Assembly (NCBI RefSeq): GCF_042678405.1
Contig: NZ_JBHTLI010000001.1
Location: 992,001-1,056,000, forward strand
Direction: 5' to 3'
Length of the DNA: 64,000 bases
From: Salegentibacter_A chungangensis
GTDB lineage: Bacteria; Bacteroidota; Bacteroidia; Flavobacteriales; Flavobacteriaceae
Each line of letters starts with the position of its first letter. Positions within the stretch are counted from its first letter, which is position 1. The notes beneath the pieces are model-generated. The model had not been told where the DNA came from and did no database searches. It was given only the letters and a program-made list of their open reading frames with translations. Positions 1 to 7,888 of the stretch are shown here, piece after piece. The translations under genes and the position numbers were made by a program.

Positions 1-125
1 CCGAAGGCGAGGTCTCCCATATTATCTGTATGCCCAATGTGACCAGGGCCCAGATCGATGAATTTATTGAAGATCTTTTGGTAGCTGAAGATCCCGAGGA
101 TGAGGATTTTGAGATCGATCTGTAA
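1..125 (+). CDS. C-terminal 41 codons of a gene entering from the left, possibly a PLP-dependent group II decarboxylase
   Basis: An open frame with codons at positions 3, 6, 9 and so on runs to TAA at 123-125. The peptide ends in a hydrophobic strand, then a helix of the type HIICMPNVTRAQIDEF, and finally a very acidic tail (EDPEDEDFEIDL). Strand-MP-N/H-V-T-x3-ID-x-F-L is how many group II PLP decarboxylases (histidine/tyrosine/glutamate type) finish, which is the only basis for the guess. The catalytic part lies outside the window, so the function is not established. The strong terminator just after the stop shows this is the last gene of its transcript. Confidence 0.45.
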   Translation, partial: EGEVSHIICMPNVTRAQIDEFIEDLLVAEDPEDEDFEIDL

Positions 126-146
126 AAAGGAATTATTATAAATAGA

Positions 147-182
147 AGCCTTATTGATCTATAGATCAATAAGGCTTTTTTT
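147..182 (+). terminator. Rho-independent terminator
   Basis: A perfect 14-bp inverted repeat (AGCCTTATTGATCT, then its complement after AT) is followed by a run of T. It lies 21 bases after the stop of the gene entering from the left and insulates the AT-rich nuclease/methylase operon from upstream transcription. Confidence 0.9.
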
Positions 183-301
183 ATGCTATGTTGTGAGTTG
201 TTTGTACTTGGGAAAAAATAGTTTTCAGGTTAATGGTTCACCTTTGCTTTTTATTCTTTAAATAACAGAAATCTATTTTTCACGTTTTATTAACTTTTTC
301 T

Positions 302-316
302 AACTTGGACCAAGTT
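302..316. promoter_or_regulatory. Palindrome before the methylase/nuclease operon, possible operator
   Basis: AACTTGGACCAAGTT is a perfect 7-bp palindrome around one central base. It sits 15 bases before the first ATG and about 20 bases after a possible -7 box (TATTTTTC at 274-281). That is a place where a bound repressor could block early transcription or translation. No separate controller (C) gene is present in the operon, so if this is an operator its ligand would be a product of the operon or a host protein. Function is inferred from position and symmetry only. Confidence 0.4.
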
Positions 317-331
317 CCCTGAGCAATCACT

Positions 332-1126
332 ATGAAGTACAATAACCTCAATATTAAAGAATGGAAAAAGAGCGACATTAATGTCGATAGTCTTTGGTTG
401 ATAGATCAACGAGAAAAGTCAGGAAAGCATTCTAATATTTATCACGGAAATTTTATTCCCCAAATTCCTAATCAATTGATCCGAAGATATACCAGGGAAG
501 GAGAAATTGTTTTAGATCCATTTCTCGGAAGTGGGACCACTCTTTATGAATGTGAAAATCTAAACAGAAATTTTATAGGCTTTGACGTAAATGAAAAAAT
601 TTTCAATTTCGTTGAAAATCAGATGCAGGATCAGTCTAATATTGAATATGAAATAAGGATTACTGACGTAAGTAATCAGGCGGAATTTCAATCGTCAATG
701 GACTCATCTTTAAAATCTTTAAGAGCTGATAAAGTGCAGTTTCTTCTCATGCATCCTCCATACTTAGATATAATTAAGTTCACAGAAAATAAAGCTGACT
801 TATCTCAAATTTCAGACGCTGCTTTATTTCTGGCTAAAATGATGGATGTGACAACCAACTGTTTAAGCTTTTTGGAGAAGGATAGATATTTTTCAGTTGT
901 AATTGGGGATGTCTACAAAAATGGGGAGGTTATACCGCTCTCTTCTTTATTAATAAATGAAATTAAAAGTAAGTTCAAGGTAAAACTTAAAGGGATAGTG
1001 GTTAAAAATATCGCCGGGAACAGGGGAAAACAAGGAACAGGAGGGATTTGGAAATACCGTGCTTTAAATAGTGATTACTTTATTTTTAAGCATGAATATA
1101 TTCTGGTATTTAAAAAGATGTTTTAA
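332..1126 (+). CDS. DNA methyltransferase, N4-cytosine/N6-adenine type
   Basis: Predicted SAM-dependent amino-methyltransferase of 264 residues, protecting DNA from the nucleases encoded downstream. Motif X-like sequence (HGNFIPQIPNQLIRRYT) is followed by motif I DPFLGSGTT at residues 62-70 and catalytic motif IV HPPY at 141-144. The first residue of motif IV is His rather than the usual S, N or D. The order X-I-IV differs from the IV-X-I order of the common beta-class N4/N6 enzymes. There is little room for a separate target-recognition domain, so specificity may lie in loops or the C-terminal stretch (residues 225-264). The stop codon overlaps the next start (TAATG), so the two genes are translationally coupled. 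Base composition is visibly AT-richer than the genes after 4814. The modified base cannot be told from sequence. Confidence 0.85.
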   Translation: MKYNNLNIKEWKKSDINVDSLWLIDQREKSGKHSNIYHGNFIPQIPNQLIRRYTREGEIVLDPFLGSGTTLYECENLNRNFIGFDVNEKIFNFVENQMQDQSNIEYEIRITDVSNQAEFQSSMDSSLKSLRADKVQFLLMHPPYLDIIKFTENKADLSQISDAALFLAKMMDVTTNCLSFLEKDRYFSVVIGDVYKNGEVIPLSSLLINEIKSKFKVKLKGIVVKNIAGNRGKQGTGGIWKYRALNSDYFIFKHEYILVFKKMF

Positions 1127-2271
1127 TGGCGACCCATATATTAACTGTTAATGAGACTACATTCCCTATCCACCTCAGGTATATGTTTATAGGAACTGGA
1201 AAGAATGGATCTCCACATCAAACAGGAGCCTTGGCCGATATTTTTAGTATTAGGGAAGGGGATAACATCATTTTTTATGTGATGCAAAGGGGATTCTTTG
1301 GGATCTTTAAAGCTACAGGAGAAGTCTTTTATGATTATGAATCTTACGATGGATATCACCCCCAGTATCTGAATGATGACCTGGGAGGCAAGACTCTTAC
1401 TTACAGAATGAAGATTGAGCCAAATGAAGTGTATGAAAATTATATTTCCGAATGGGATATGATGGAAAACCCGGAGAATATAAAGGATAATTCAATTTTT
1501 AATTTACAGTGGTCCTGGATTTTTAAAAAGTTAAAAGGGAATAGGGGGTGCGTTTCCATCGATGAAACCGAATTTGAACTATTTCAAAGCAACCTTGCTA
1601 AAAACAACAACACTATAGCAAAGAGTGGGTGTTATGATTATGTAAATGGAAAAATTAAGTCCTTAAACACGGGTGTTCTATATCACGAGGAATGCACTAC
1701 CAAACCGCCTAGGTCTGTTGAAAGGCTAAATAAAATTTATCGGGAGGAGGATTTAAGAATATTGTTTACGGCGTATGCGAATAATCACGGGGTTCTAAAT
1801 CAAGTTCTAAAACCTCATAATAATGGGAACGTTAATTTCATAGCTAATGAAATTGCTTGCTCCTTCAGTGAAAGAAGAATGGATCTATTGTTTGGGACAG
1901 ATCAGAATAATTGTATTCTAATAGAATTAAAGAATGATTTTCTTTTCAATGAAAACATATATAATCAAATCCAGGAATATTCTCGATGGATATCTGCTTA
2001 TAAAGATTATACTGAAATCATTCCTATTCTAATTTTAAAATCTCCCCGACAGGTCCGTCCATCAAGAAGAGGTAAATATTTTAAATTCCTCTCTGAAAAT
2101 GATAAACGTGAAAATAATTTTTCACCTTGGTATAAAGCCATGATTGAGAAAATAGAAAACGGGAAAAAGGAATTAAGCAATGAAGGGATTAGAAAAACTG
2201 CCGATTTGCAAGTATATTTATTTGAAACCGGATCTGGTAATGAACTTATTAAATTTAACCAACTTTTCTAA
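1126..2271 (+). CDS. EVE/PUA-like reader domain fused to a PD-(D/E)XK (NucS/DUF91-like) nuclease
   Basis: 381 residues. The N-terminal 155 or so (GDNIIFYVMQRGFFGIFKATGEVF, at about 45-68) have the look of a PUA/EVE-type beta-barrel, the fold used to read modified bases. The C-terminal part carries a PD-(D/E)XK signature: D253 in RMDLLF, then IELK with E267 and K269, then QIQEY (Q281-Y285), the QxxxY helix seen in NucS/RecB/Cas4-type nucleases. A basic PRQVRPSRRGK stretch near 308-318 could contact DNA. It overlaps the methylase stop by one base and is followed three bases later by the next gene. The likely role is DNA cleavage controlled by base modification. Whether it is the main restriction enzyme or an accessory is unknown. 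EVE assignment is by eye. Confidence 0.7.
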   Translation: MATHILTVNETTFPIHLRYMFIGTGKNGSPHQTGALADIFSIREGDNIIFYVMQRGFFGIFKATGEVFYDYESYDGYHPQYLNDDLGGKTLTYRMKIEPNEVYENYISEWDMMENPENIKDNSIFNLQWSWIFKKLKGNRGCVSIDETEFELFQSNLAKNNNTIAKSGCYDYVNGKIKSLNTGVLYHEECTTKPPRSVERLNKIYREEDLRILFTAYANNHGVLNQVLKPHNNGNVNFIANEIACSFSERRMDLLFGTDQNNCILIELKNDFLFNENIYNQIQEYSRWISAYKDYTEIIPILILKSPRQVRPSRRGKYFKFLSENDKRENNFSPWYKAMIEKIENGKKELSNEGIRKTADLQVYLFETGSGNELIKFNQLF

Positions 2272-2274
2272 GTA

Positions 2275-2892
2275 ATGGATCTGGAACGTCTTGAAAGAGA
2301 GCTTAAGAAAAGGCTGGATTATCCCTATCGGTGGGGTAGGAAACAATCGGATTCCTGGGATCGAGATACTAACTTTATCTATAAAACCTATAGTTTTAGA
2401 CGTCTGTTGGAACGGATTAATAATCTTGATCCTGATGTACGTGATTATGCTCTGAATAGATGGTATAATTACTGGTCAGCAATGGGGGCGGAATATATCT
2501 TTTCTTCTCAAGGGCGGGTGACCCCCAATAAGAATGTCTATGATAAGTTAGTGGATTTCACTATACAGCGAATTCCTTTCGATCATAAGACTTCAGTTTT
2601 TCCAAGAGGCTTTGAACAGAGTATTGGTTATGCCATAAATCATAAAAAGGAATTGATTGAATGGTTATATAATAACCAAAGTCAGCAAGGAAGGAAGCAC
2701 CTCAAAAATAGAATGTTTATTGTTTTATATGATTCTTCAGGTCAGCATTGGAAAATGAAATCTGAAATAGAACTAATAAAGCAGTCGATAGAGGGTTATA
2801 TGACTAAATTTTCAGAGGAAAATCTTATAAAGATTGCTGTAAACAGTGAGGTTATTTTGTCTGATATCATTTGGATCATTAAAAATGACTAA
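2275..2892 (+). CDS. Small unknown protein with a D-x8-DxK nuclease-like signature
   Basis: 205 residues, not assigned to a named family with certainty. The centre reads LVDFTIQRIPFDHKTSVFPRGF: D94 on one strand and D103-x-K105 on the next, with E73 upstream. This is the geometry of a PD-(D/E)XK active site with Asp in place of Glu. The downstream block KNRMFIVLYDSSGQHWKMKSE looks like a core strand and turn. The N-terminal third is rich in W, Y and R. No membrane segment or signal peptide is visible. It sits three bases after the EVE-nuclease and overlaps the HNH gene, so it is made with them. It may be a nuclease subunit or an inactive partner; the first is preferred because all three acidic/basic residues are present. 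Confidence 0.55.
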   Translation: MDLERLERELKKRLDYPYRWGRKQSDSWDRDTNFIYKTYSFRRLLERINNLDPDVRDYALNRWYNYWSAMGAEYIFSSQGRVTPNKNVYDKLVDFTIQRIPFDHKTSVFPRGFEQSIGYAINHKKELIEWLYNNQSQQGRKHLKNRMFIVLYDSSGQHWKMKSEIELIKQSIEGYMTKFSEENLIKIAVNSEVILSDIIWIIKND

Positions 2893-3559
2893 TCAATTAT
2901 CTATGAAGAATAAAAGCTGGAAAAAAACCTTTAAAAAGGGAAGTAAGGCCTATCAATTTTTAGAACTAGCCAATCCTAATGAGGACGGTATTTCCAGGGT
3001 TGTAGAAGTTTCTGAGTTTACAGGATCTTACTCTAATCTTAAATTCGGGAATGGGGCCGACTGGGCCAGGAGATCTTCTCTCTTTCAACGGGTTTTTAAA
3101 GTTGAATTTATAAAAGCAAATAGTCCGGGGTTTCCAACTATAGCCATAAAATTAAATGGATATAAAGAAAAATTGAGTTCTAATGTCCAAACAATTCATC
3201 CCAAAATAAAAAAGGAGCTGGCCAAAAAGAGATGTATTATTTTAGGGACTACAAGGAGCTGTGACCATAAAACCGAGGTAGATCATAAAGACGGAAGAAA
3301 AGATAACCCCAGGGTAATGAATCCTAAAACACAAAGAATAGAAGATTTTCAGCCTTTAAGTAAACCTGCGAATGATGCTAAACGTCAATTTTGTAAAGTA
3401 TGTGCTAAAACCAATCAAAGATTTGACGCAAAACGATTAGGATATACAACTTCCTTTATTCAGGGTGATGTGGAATATACTGAAGAGCTAGGTTGTATAG
3501 GTTGTTACTGGTACGATCCTATAGCTTTTAGACAGGCATTCGTCCTTAAAAAAGAATGA
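2885..3559 (+). CDS. HNH-type (treble-clef) restriction endonuclease
   Basis: 224 residues from the ATG that overlaps the preceding stop. A reading frame open 39 bases further up would start inside the previous gene. Residues 126-165 carry an HNH-like core: CDHKTEVDHKDGRKDNPR with D133-H134 as the likely base, then EDFQPLSKPANDAKRQ with N163. Two CxxC pairs (C170/C173 and C204/C207, in FCKVC and GCIGC) would hold a structural zinc. The final GCYWYDP-x2-FR block is typical of small type II HNH nucleases as I recall them. The N-terminal 100 residues (FGNGADWARRSS) probably bind DNA. It is paired with two methylases of different classes, an arrangement common where the recognition site is asymmetric (type IIS). 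The site cannot be predicted. Confidence 0.75.
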   Translation: MTNQLSMKNKSWKKTFKKGSKAYQFLELANPNEDGISRVVEVSEFTGSYSNLKFGNGADWARRSSLFQRVFKVEFIKANSPGFPTIAIKLNGYKEKLSSNVQTIHPKIKKELAKKRCIILGTTRSCDHKTEVDHKDGRKDNPRVMNPKTQRIEDFQPLSKPANDAKRQFCKVCAKTNQRFDAKRLGYTTSFIQGDVEYTEELGCIGCYWYDPIAFRQAFVLKKE

Positions 3560-3616
3560 TATTTTTCCAAGCCTGTTTGCTCTTTATCTTTATTTTTGCA
3601 TCGCTCAAACTCATCT

Positions 3617-4615
3617 ATGAATTATATCGGTTCCAAAAATAAACTAAGTGCCTTCATTCAGGAAAATATAGAAACTGTAGCAGGAAGAGATCTTTCAAAT
3701 AAAGTCTTCTGCGACCTGTTCGCAGGTACCGGTATAGTTGGACGTAACTTTAAGACTAAAGTTAAGAAAGTTATTAGTAACGATATTGAGTATTATAGTT
3801 ATGTTTTAAACAGAAACTATATAGGTAACCATTTACCTATTCAGGAGAAAGAATCCTTGTTAAGTCAGCTAAACAGCCTTGAGCCTGTTTCAGGATTTAT
3901 CTATAGAAATTATTGTCTGGGAGGACATGGTGAAAGACAATATTTTAGTGACGAAAATGGAAAGAAAATAGATGCCATTCGCACAAAAATTGAGGCTTGG
4001 AAGGAATCAGGAGAAATTGATCAGTCCACGTACTATTTTTTATTAGCCAGTTTATTAGAAAGTGCCGATAAAGTCGCAAATACGGCGTCCGTTTATGGGG
4101 CTTATCTGAAGAAACTGAAGAAGTCTGCTCAAAAATCCCTTCAGGTTGAAGCTGCTCACTTCGATGAAAATGAGAATACGCATGAAGTTCATCATATGGA
4201 CAGCAACTTGCTAATTGAAAAAATTCAGGGTGATATTCTATATCTTGACCCTCCCTATAATTCAAGGCAATATGGAGCTAATTATCACCTGTTGAATACT
4301 ATTGCCCTATATGATGATTTTACTCCAAAAGGGAAAACGGGTTTAAGAGACTATAATAGATCGGAATATTGTAGTAAAGCTTCAGTTTTGAGAGCTTTTG
4401 AGGAATTAATTGCCCAAGCCGATTTCGAATATACTTTTCTAAGCTATAACAATGAAGGATTAATGTCTTTAGGGCAAATTGAAGAAGTAATGTCCAAATA
4501 TGGCCGTTATCATTTAGTATCAACAGAGTATCAGAGATTTAGAGCCGATAAGGAGAAGAACAGAAATCATAAAGCAAACAGCACTGTTGAATACCTTCAT
4601 ATTTTAAAAAAGTAA
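3617..4615 (+). CDS. D12-class (Dam/FokI-like) N6-adenine DNA methyltransferase
   Basis: 332 residues starting at MNYIGSKNKL, the usual opening of D12-class methylases. An upstream in-frame ATG at 3596 would add seven unconserved residues and is not favoured. SAM-binding motif I is FAGTG at 35-39 and catalytic motif IV is DPPY at 211-214, giving the alpha-class order with the target-recognition region between them. It would methylate adenine at N6 in the site cut by the neighbouring nuclease. It follows the HNH gene after 57 bases. A TATTTTTG box (3591-3598) just before the start could give it a promoter of its own, so that protection precedes cutting. The island ends with this gene. Confidence 0.88.
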   Translation: MNYIGSKNKLSAFIQENIETVAGRDLSNKVFCDLFAGTGIVGRNFKTKVKKVISNDIEYYSYVLNRNYIGNHLPIQEKESLLSQLNSLEPVSGFIYRNYCLGGHGERQYFSDENGKKIDAIRTKIEAWKESGEIDQSTYYFLLASLLESADKVANTASVYGAYLKKLKKSAQKSLQVEAAHFDENENTHEVHHMDSNLLIEKIQGDILYLDPPYNSRQYGANYHLLNTIALYDDFTPKGKTGLRDYNRSEYCSKASVLRAFEELIAQADFEYTFLSYNNEGLMSLGQIEEVMSKYGRYHLVSTEYQRFRADKEKNRNHKANSTVEYLHILKK

Positions 4616-4783
4616 TTTTTTGAACCCGGAATTATATGGGGGCAAATTGAAGAAATTTGACAGGGGAATATTCGTCTTTCCGTAAAACACAGAAGCTCAG
4701 CTCTTGAAAGCTGCCGGGTTCGCTCTTGGATAAAATTGTGAATATCTATCTGGAAATTATCCGCCCTTATTTTTTCTAAGGTC

Positions 4784-4791
4784 TATATTTG
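4784..4791 (+). promoter_or_regulatory. Bacteroidota -7 box (TATATTTG) for the DUF4494 gene
   Basis: TATATTTG fits the TAnnTTTG consensus of the Bacteroidota primary sigma factor and lies 23 bases before the ATG. No clear TTG -33 element is visible at the expected spacing. The preceding stretch 4616-4783 holds no recognisable gene. Confidence 0.45.
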
Positions 4792-4813
4792 GCGTCCCAA
4801 AAAAATCAAAGAT

Positions 4814-5329
4814 ATGAGCGCAACCTGGTACGAATGCAAAGTGAAATACAGGAAGACCCTGGAATCGGGTGAACAGAAAGTGGTGACAGAGACCTATCTG
4901 CTGGACGCGGTCTCCTATACCGAAGCAGAGTCGCGGATCACCGAAGAGATGAAATCCTACACCAGTGAGGAGTTCTTAATTACCAATATTAAGGTAGCCA
5001 GGCTCGCAGAGGTGCACCCTTTTGAGAATTCCGATCGCTGGTTCAAGGTGAAGGTGGCCCTGATCGCTTTTGATGAGGACAGCGGTAAGGAGAAGAAATC
5101 TAATATCTACCTGCTTATCCAGGCGAACGATGTGAAGGAAGCCTTTGAGAATACCGAGCAGGCGATGCAGAACACTATGGGGGAATATAGCATCCCAACA
5201 ATTTCCGAATCTCCTATTTTAGATGTATTCCCATATTTTGACGGGGAAGAAGCAGTTGAAGAAATTTCCGATAAGGATAATACCGAAAAAGCAGAGCAGG
5301 AAGTTGAGGAAGCTGCTGAAGTTTCCTGA
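4814..5329 (+). CDS. DUF4494 domain protein
   Basis: 171 residues, a Bacteroidota-restricted cytoplasmic protein. The opening WYECKVKYRKTLESGEQKVV, then VTETYLLDAVSYTEAESRITEEM and DRWFKVKVALIAFDEDSGKEKKSN, is the pattern I associate with DUF4494. The last 30 residues are an acidic Glu/Ala-rich tail. No signal peptide, membrane helix or catalytic motif is seen, and the role is unknown. It is a single-gene unit with its own -7 box and a terminator after it. Base composition returns here to the GC-richer level of the rest of the window. Confidence 0.8.
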   Translation: MSATWYECKVKYRKTLESGEQKVVTETYLLDAVSYTEAESRITEEMKSYTSEEFLITNIKVARLAEVHPFENSDRWFKVKVALIAFDEDSGKEKKSNIYLLIQANDVKEAFENTEQAMQNTMGEYSIPTISESPILDVFPYFDGEEAVEEISDKDNTEKAEQEVEEAAEVS

Positions 5330-5364
5330 TCTTAGAAGCATATAATTCCGGCCATAAGAAAGAA

Positions 5365-5388
5365 GCCCGCCAATAAGCGGGTTTTTTT
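5365..5388 (+). terminator. Rho-independent terminator
   Basis: Stem CCCGC/GCGGG with loop CAATAA is followed by seven T. It closes the DUF4494 unit 35 bases after its stop and precedes the reductase gene. Confidence 0.85.
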
Positions 5389-5425
5389 GTGCCTGAATAT
5401 TAGGTTAAAAGCCTTAAATTTAAGT

Positions 5426-6571
5426 ATGAATACGAAGGCCAACATCATAATTGCCGGTGCCGGGGGGATCGCGGAAGCCGCCGGCCTGCTTTTAATGGAA
5501 TGGAGCCGGGTAAAACCCGGGCTTTTTATTGGGAACCGTAACCTGCCGAAAGCAGAGACCCTTGCCGAATGGATCGAAAAGGGCACCACCCGGCTTTGCA
5601 ATGTGAAGGCCTTTCATCTCCCTGAATCCGGTGTGCCCGAAGCGATGAAAAGCATCCTGGAAGAAGGGGATATCCTGCTGGACTGTCTCCCGGGCAGCGA
5701 GGCGCCAAGAATGGCCCGGCTGGCAAAAGAATTTAAACTGCATTACGCCAATCTCACCGAATATGTAGCTGAAACCAATGAGATAATGTACCTGGCAAAA
5801 GGCGCCGATACCGGATTTGTGCTGCAAACGGGGCTTGCCCCGGGTTATATAGATGTGCTGGGGAATGGCCTGTTCCGGGATTTTTGCCGGGATCATCGGG
5901 TGGAGACAGCAGACAAGCTGGAATTAAAGGTAGGCGCGCTTGGCAGGAATGCCATAGCTCCTCATTTTTATGCTTTTACCTGGAGCCCGGTTGGGGTGGC
6001 CACCGAATACCTGAAAAAGGCTGAGGTGATCCGTGACTTCAGGAAGACCCGGCTTTCGGCTTTGTCGGAAAGGGCCAGTATCATTATTGACGGGATCACT
6101 TATGAAGAAGACCTTACTTCAGGAGGAGCTGCCGACCTGCCTTCAGCCCTGGAAGGAAAAGTACGTACCCTCGATTATAAGACCCTGAGGTTTCCGGGGC
6201 ACTATGCCTGGGTAGACCGGCAGCTCAAAAACCTGGAAGGAAAGGCCGATAGTATCTCCCGGCTTCAGCAGAAAATGCAGGATGCCATTCCGCATCTTGA
6301 GGACGACCAGATTATTCTTTATGCCGCCGTAGAGGGAAAGGATGCTGAAGGGATCTTACGGAGGAGAGAGGTCTCCAAAAAGATCCTTCCTCAAAAGGTG
6401 GGGAAACATATGCTCAGGGCCATCCAGACCAGTACGGCTGCGCCTTTACTGCAGGCAGCACAGCTCTTGCTTGAAAGCTCCCATCGCGGGATCATCCTCC
6501 AAAGCCGGATAGACCCGGTGAAATTTCTGAACGGGGAGTTCATTCGTCCCGTGTATGGCGGTTATAATTGA
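5426..6571 (+). CDS. Saccharopine dehydrogenase-like NAD(P)-dependent reductase
   Basis: 381 residues from the ATG at MNTKANIIIAGAGGIAEAAG; an open stretch of 13 codons before it has no conserved features. The N-terminal Rossmann fold carries GAGGIAEA, and acidic/polar segments follow (DCLPGSEAPRMARLAKEF, then YANLTEY at about 112-118). The centre (LQTGLAPGYIDVLGNGL) and the later TPEG-like block (WSPVGVATEYL) are typical of the saccharopine dehydrogenase / LYS9 family. It probably oxidises or forms an amino-dicarboxylate imine link, but the substrate is not known. Lysine catabolism or a related carboxy-amine reaction is possible. The M20 amidohydrolase follows after 45 bases in the same direction. 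Confidence 0.75.
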   Translation: MNTKANIIIAGAGGIAEAAGLLLMEWSRVKPGLFIGNRNLPKAETLAEWIEKGTTRLCNVKAFHLPESGVPEAMKSILEEGDILLDCLPGSEAPRMARLAKEFKLHYANLTEYVAETNEIMYLAKGADTGFVLQTGLAPGYIDVLGNGLFRDFCRDHRVETADKLELKVGALGRNAIAPHFYAFTWSPVGVATEYLKKAEVIRDFRKTRLSALSERASIIIDGITYEEDLTSGGAADLPSALEGKVRTLDYKTLRFPGHYAWVDRQLKNLEGKADSISRLQQKMQDAIPHLEDDQIILYAAVEGKDAEGILRRREVSKKILPQKVGKHMLRAIQTSTAAPLLQAAQLLLESSHRGIILQSRIDPVKFLNGEFIRPVYGGYN

Positions 6572-6616
6572 AATGAATATTCCCTCAGCATTGAGAAAAA
6601 AACTATCTTCGAACTT

Positions 6617-7756
6617 ATGCTAGAAGGACTAAAGCAACTAAGAAAGGAACTACATCAAAACCCGGAGCTTTCGGGGCAGGAGGTAAAAACCGCCGAACGC
6701 ATCCGGAAATTTCTTGAAAAGCAAAGCAGCGCCAGGCTGATCTGCGGAATCGGGGGCCACGGGCTGGCCGCGGTTTTCGACTTCCCGGAAGAGGGGCCTT
6801 CTATACTGATACGGTGCGAGCTGGATGCGCTTCCTATCGAGGAGGAAAACAAATTTGGGTACCGCTCTGTGTGCAAAGGCGTCTCTCACAAATGCGGGCA
6901 CGACGGGCATATGACCATCGTGGCCGGCCTCGCGATGTGGCTAGAAAAGCAGGACTTTAACGCAGGGAAGGTCATTCTTTTGTTTCAGCCTTCAGAGGAA
7001 ACCGGGAAAGGGGCTTACGCGATGCTGAAGGATCCCAAATACGCCGAATTAAAAGCAGATTATGCCTTTGCCCTGCACAACCTGCCCGGGGAAGAGCTTC
7101 ACAGCATTATAAAAACAGCACCTGCCTTTTCTTCCACCGTGCAAAGCCTGGCCATTCACCTGAAGGGGAAACAATCCCACGCCTCCGAGCCCGAGAACGG
7201 AATAAATCCCGCGATGGCCGTTGCGCAAATCACCACGGCCTTCGCAGAGCTCAACCAGGGGGATATCAAGAAGCCTGATTTTGCCCTGCTCACGCCGGTT
7301 TGTATAAAAATGGGAAGCGTAGATTACGGAATTTCTGCCGGAACGGGGGAAATGCATTATACCCTGCGCAGTATTTCCGAAGAAAAAATGGAAAACCTGA
7401 AGACAGATCTGTTGAGGCTGATTTCAGAGGTCTGTGAAAAGGAGAAGCTTAAATTCACCACAGCGTGGTTCGATTATTTTCCCGCGACTATGAACGATGA
7501 ATTCTGTAACGAAATGATCGCAACGGCTGCTAAAGAAAACGGCCTGAAGCTGATTGAAAGAGCTTACCCCAATAAATTTGGCGAAGACTTCGGCTGGTTT
7601 TCCAAAGAGACCCGGGCGGCGATGTTCGGCCTGGGGTCGGGAACAGCTTCCCCGGCACTGCATCATTCCGATTATGATTTTCCCGAGGAGATCATTGAAA
7701 GCGGGATCGCGATGTTTTCGAAAATTATATGCCAGATACTTTCCCGGCCAAAATAA
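6617..7756 (+). CDS. M20 family metallo-amidohydrolase (M20D)
   Basis: 379 residues, cytoplasmic, with the full metal-site pattern of M20D amidohydrolases. LRKELHQNPELSGQE opens it. CGHDGH (about residues 94-99) contains the metal Cys/His and Asp. QPSEETGKGA supplies the catalytic Glu pair, ALHNLPG a metal His, and LHHSDYDFPEE the C-terminal metal His. The dimerisation domain is the central 180-290 region. Relatives hydrolyse N-acyl amino acids, hippurate or indole-acetyl amino acids; which of these applies here cannot be read. It lies 45 bases after the saccharopine-dehydrogenase-like gene and may share its transcript and an amino-acid-recycling role. Confidence 0.85.
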   Translation: MLEGLKQLRKELHQNPELSGQEVKTAERIRKFLEKQSSARLICGIGGHGLAAVFDFPEEGPSILIRCELDALPIEEENKFGYRSVCKGVSHKCGHDGHMTIVAGLAMWLEKQDFNAGKVILLFQPSEETGKGAYAMLKDPKYAELKADYAFALHNLPGEELHSIIKTAPAFSSTVQSLAIHLKGKQSHASEPENGINPAMAVAQITTAFAELNQGDIKKPDFALLTPVCIKMGSVDYGISAGTGEMHYTLRSISEEKMENLKTDLLRLISEVCEKEKLKFTTAWFDYFPATMNDEFCNEMIATAAKENGLKLIERAYPNKFGEDFGWFSKETRAAMFGLGSGTASPALHHSDYDFPEEIIESGIAMFSKIICQILSRPK

Positions 7757-7888
7757 ATACCAGCTCAGTCGTGGATTTTCTCTTTGGTTTTTAGCCGAAG
7801 CAGGATCCTTAGAATGCACCCGGATTAAAATTATGGGCTTCGTTAATTTTTATTTAGTAATTTAATATCCAACTAATCAATTACTTCG

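Noticed and set aside
2846..2884. Upstream extension of the HNH gene
   Set aside because: It lies fully within the preceding gene and has no conserved residues; the overlapping ATG at 2885 is the better start.
4622..4721. GAACCCGG ... CCGGGTTC inverted repeat in the spacer after the island
   Set aside because: Arms of 8 bases lie 84 bases apart without flanking duplication or transposase; too weak for an IS or att site.
4690..4725. tRNA-like bits (AGCTCAG and GGGTTCG) at the right edge of the methylase island, suggesting an integration site at a tRNA
   Set aside because: The two motifs are only about 23 bases apart, no acceptor or anticodon stem can be built, and there is no matching copy at the left edge.
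7554..7865. 103-codon plus-strand frame overlapping the end of the M20 gene
   Set aside because: It starts inside the M20 domain in another frame and ends in low-complexity spacer; no motif.
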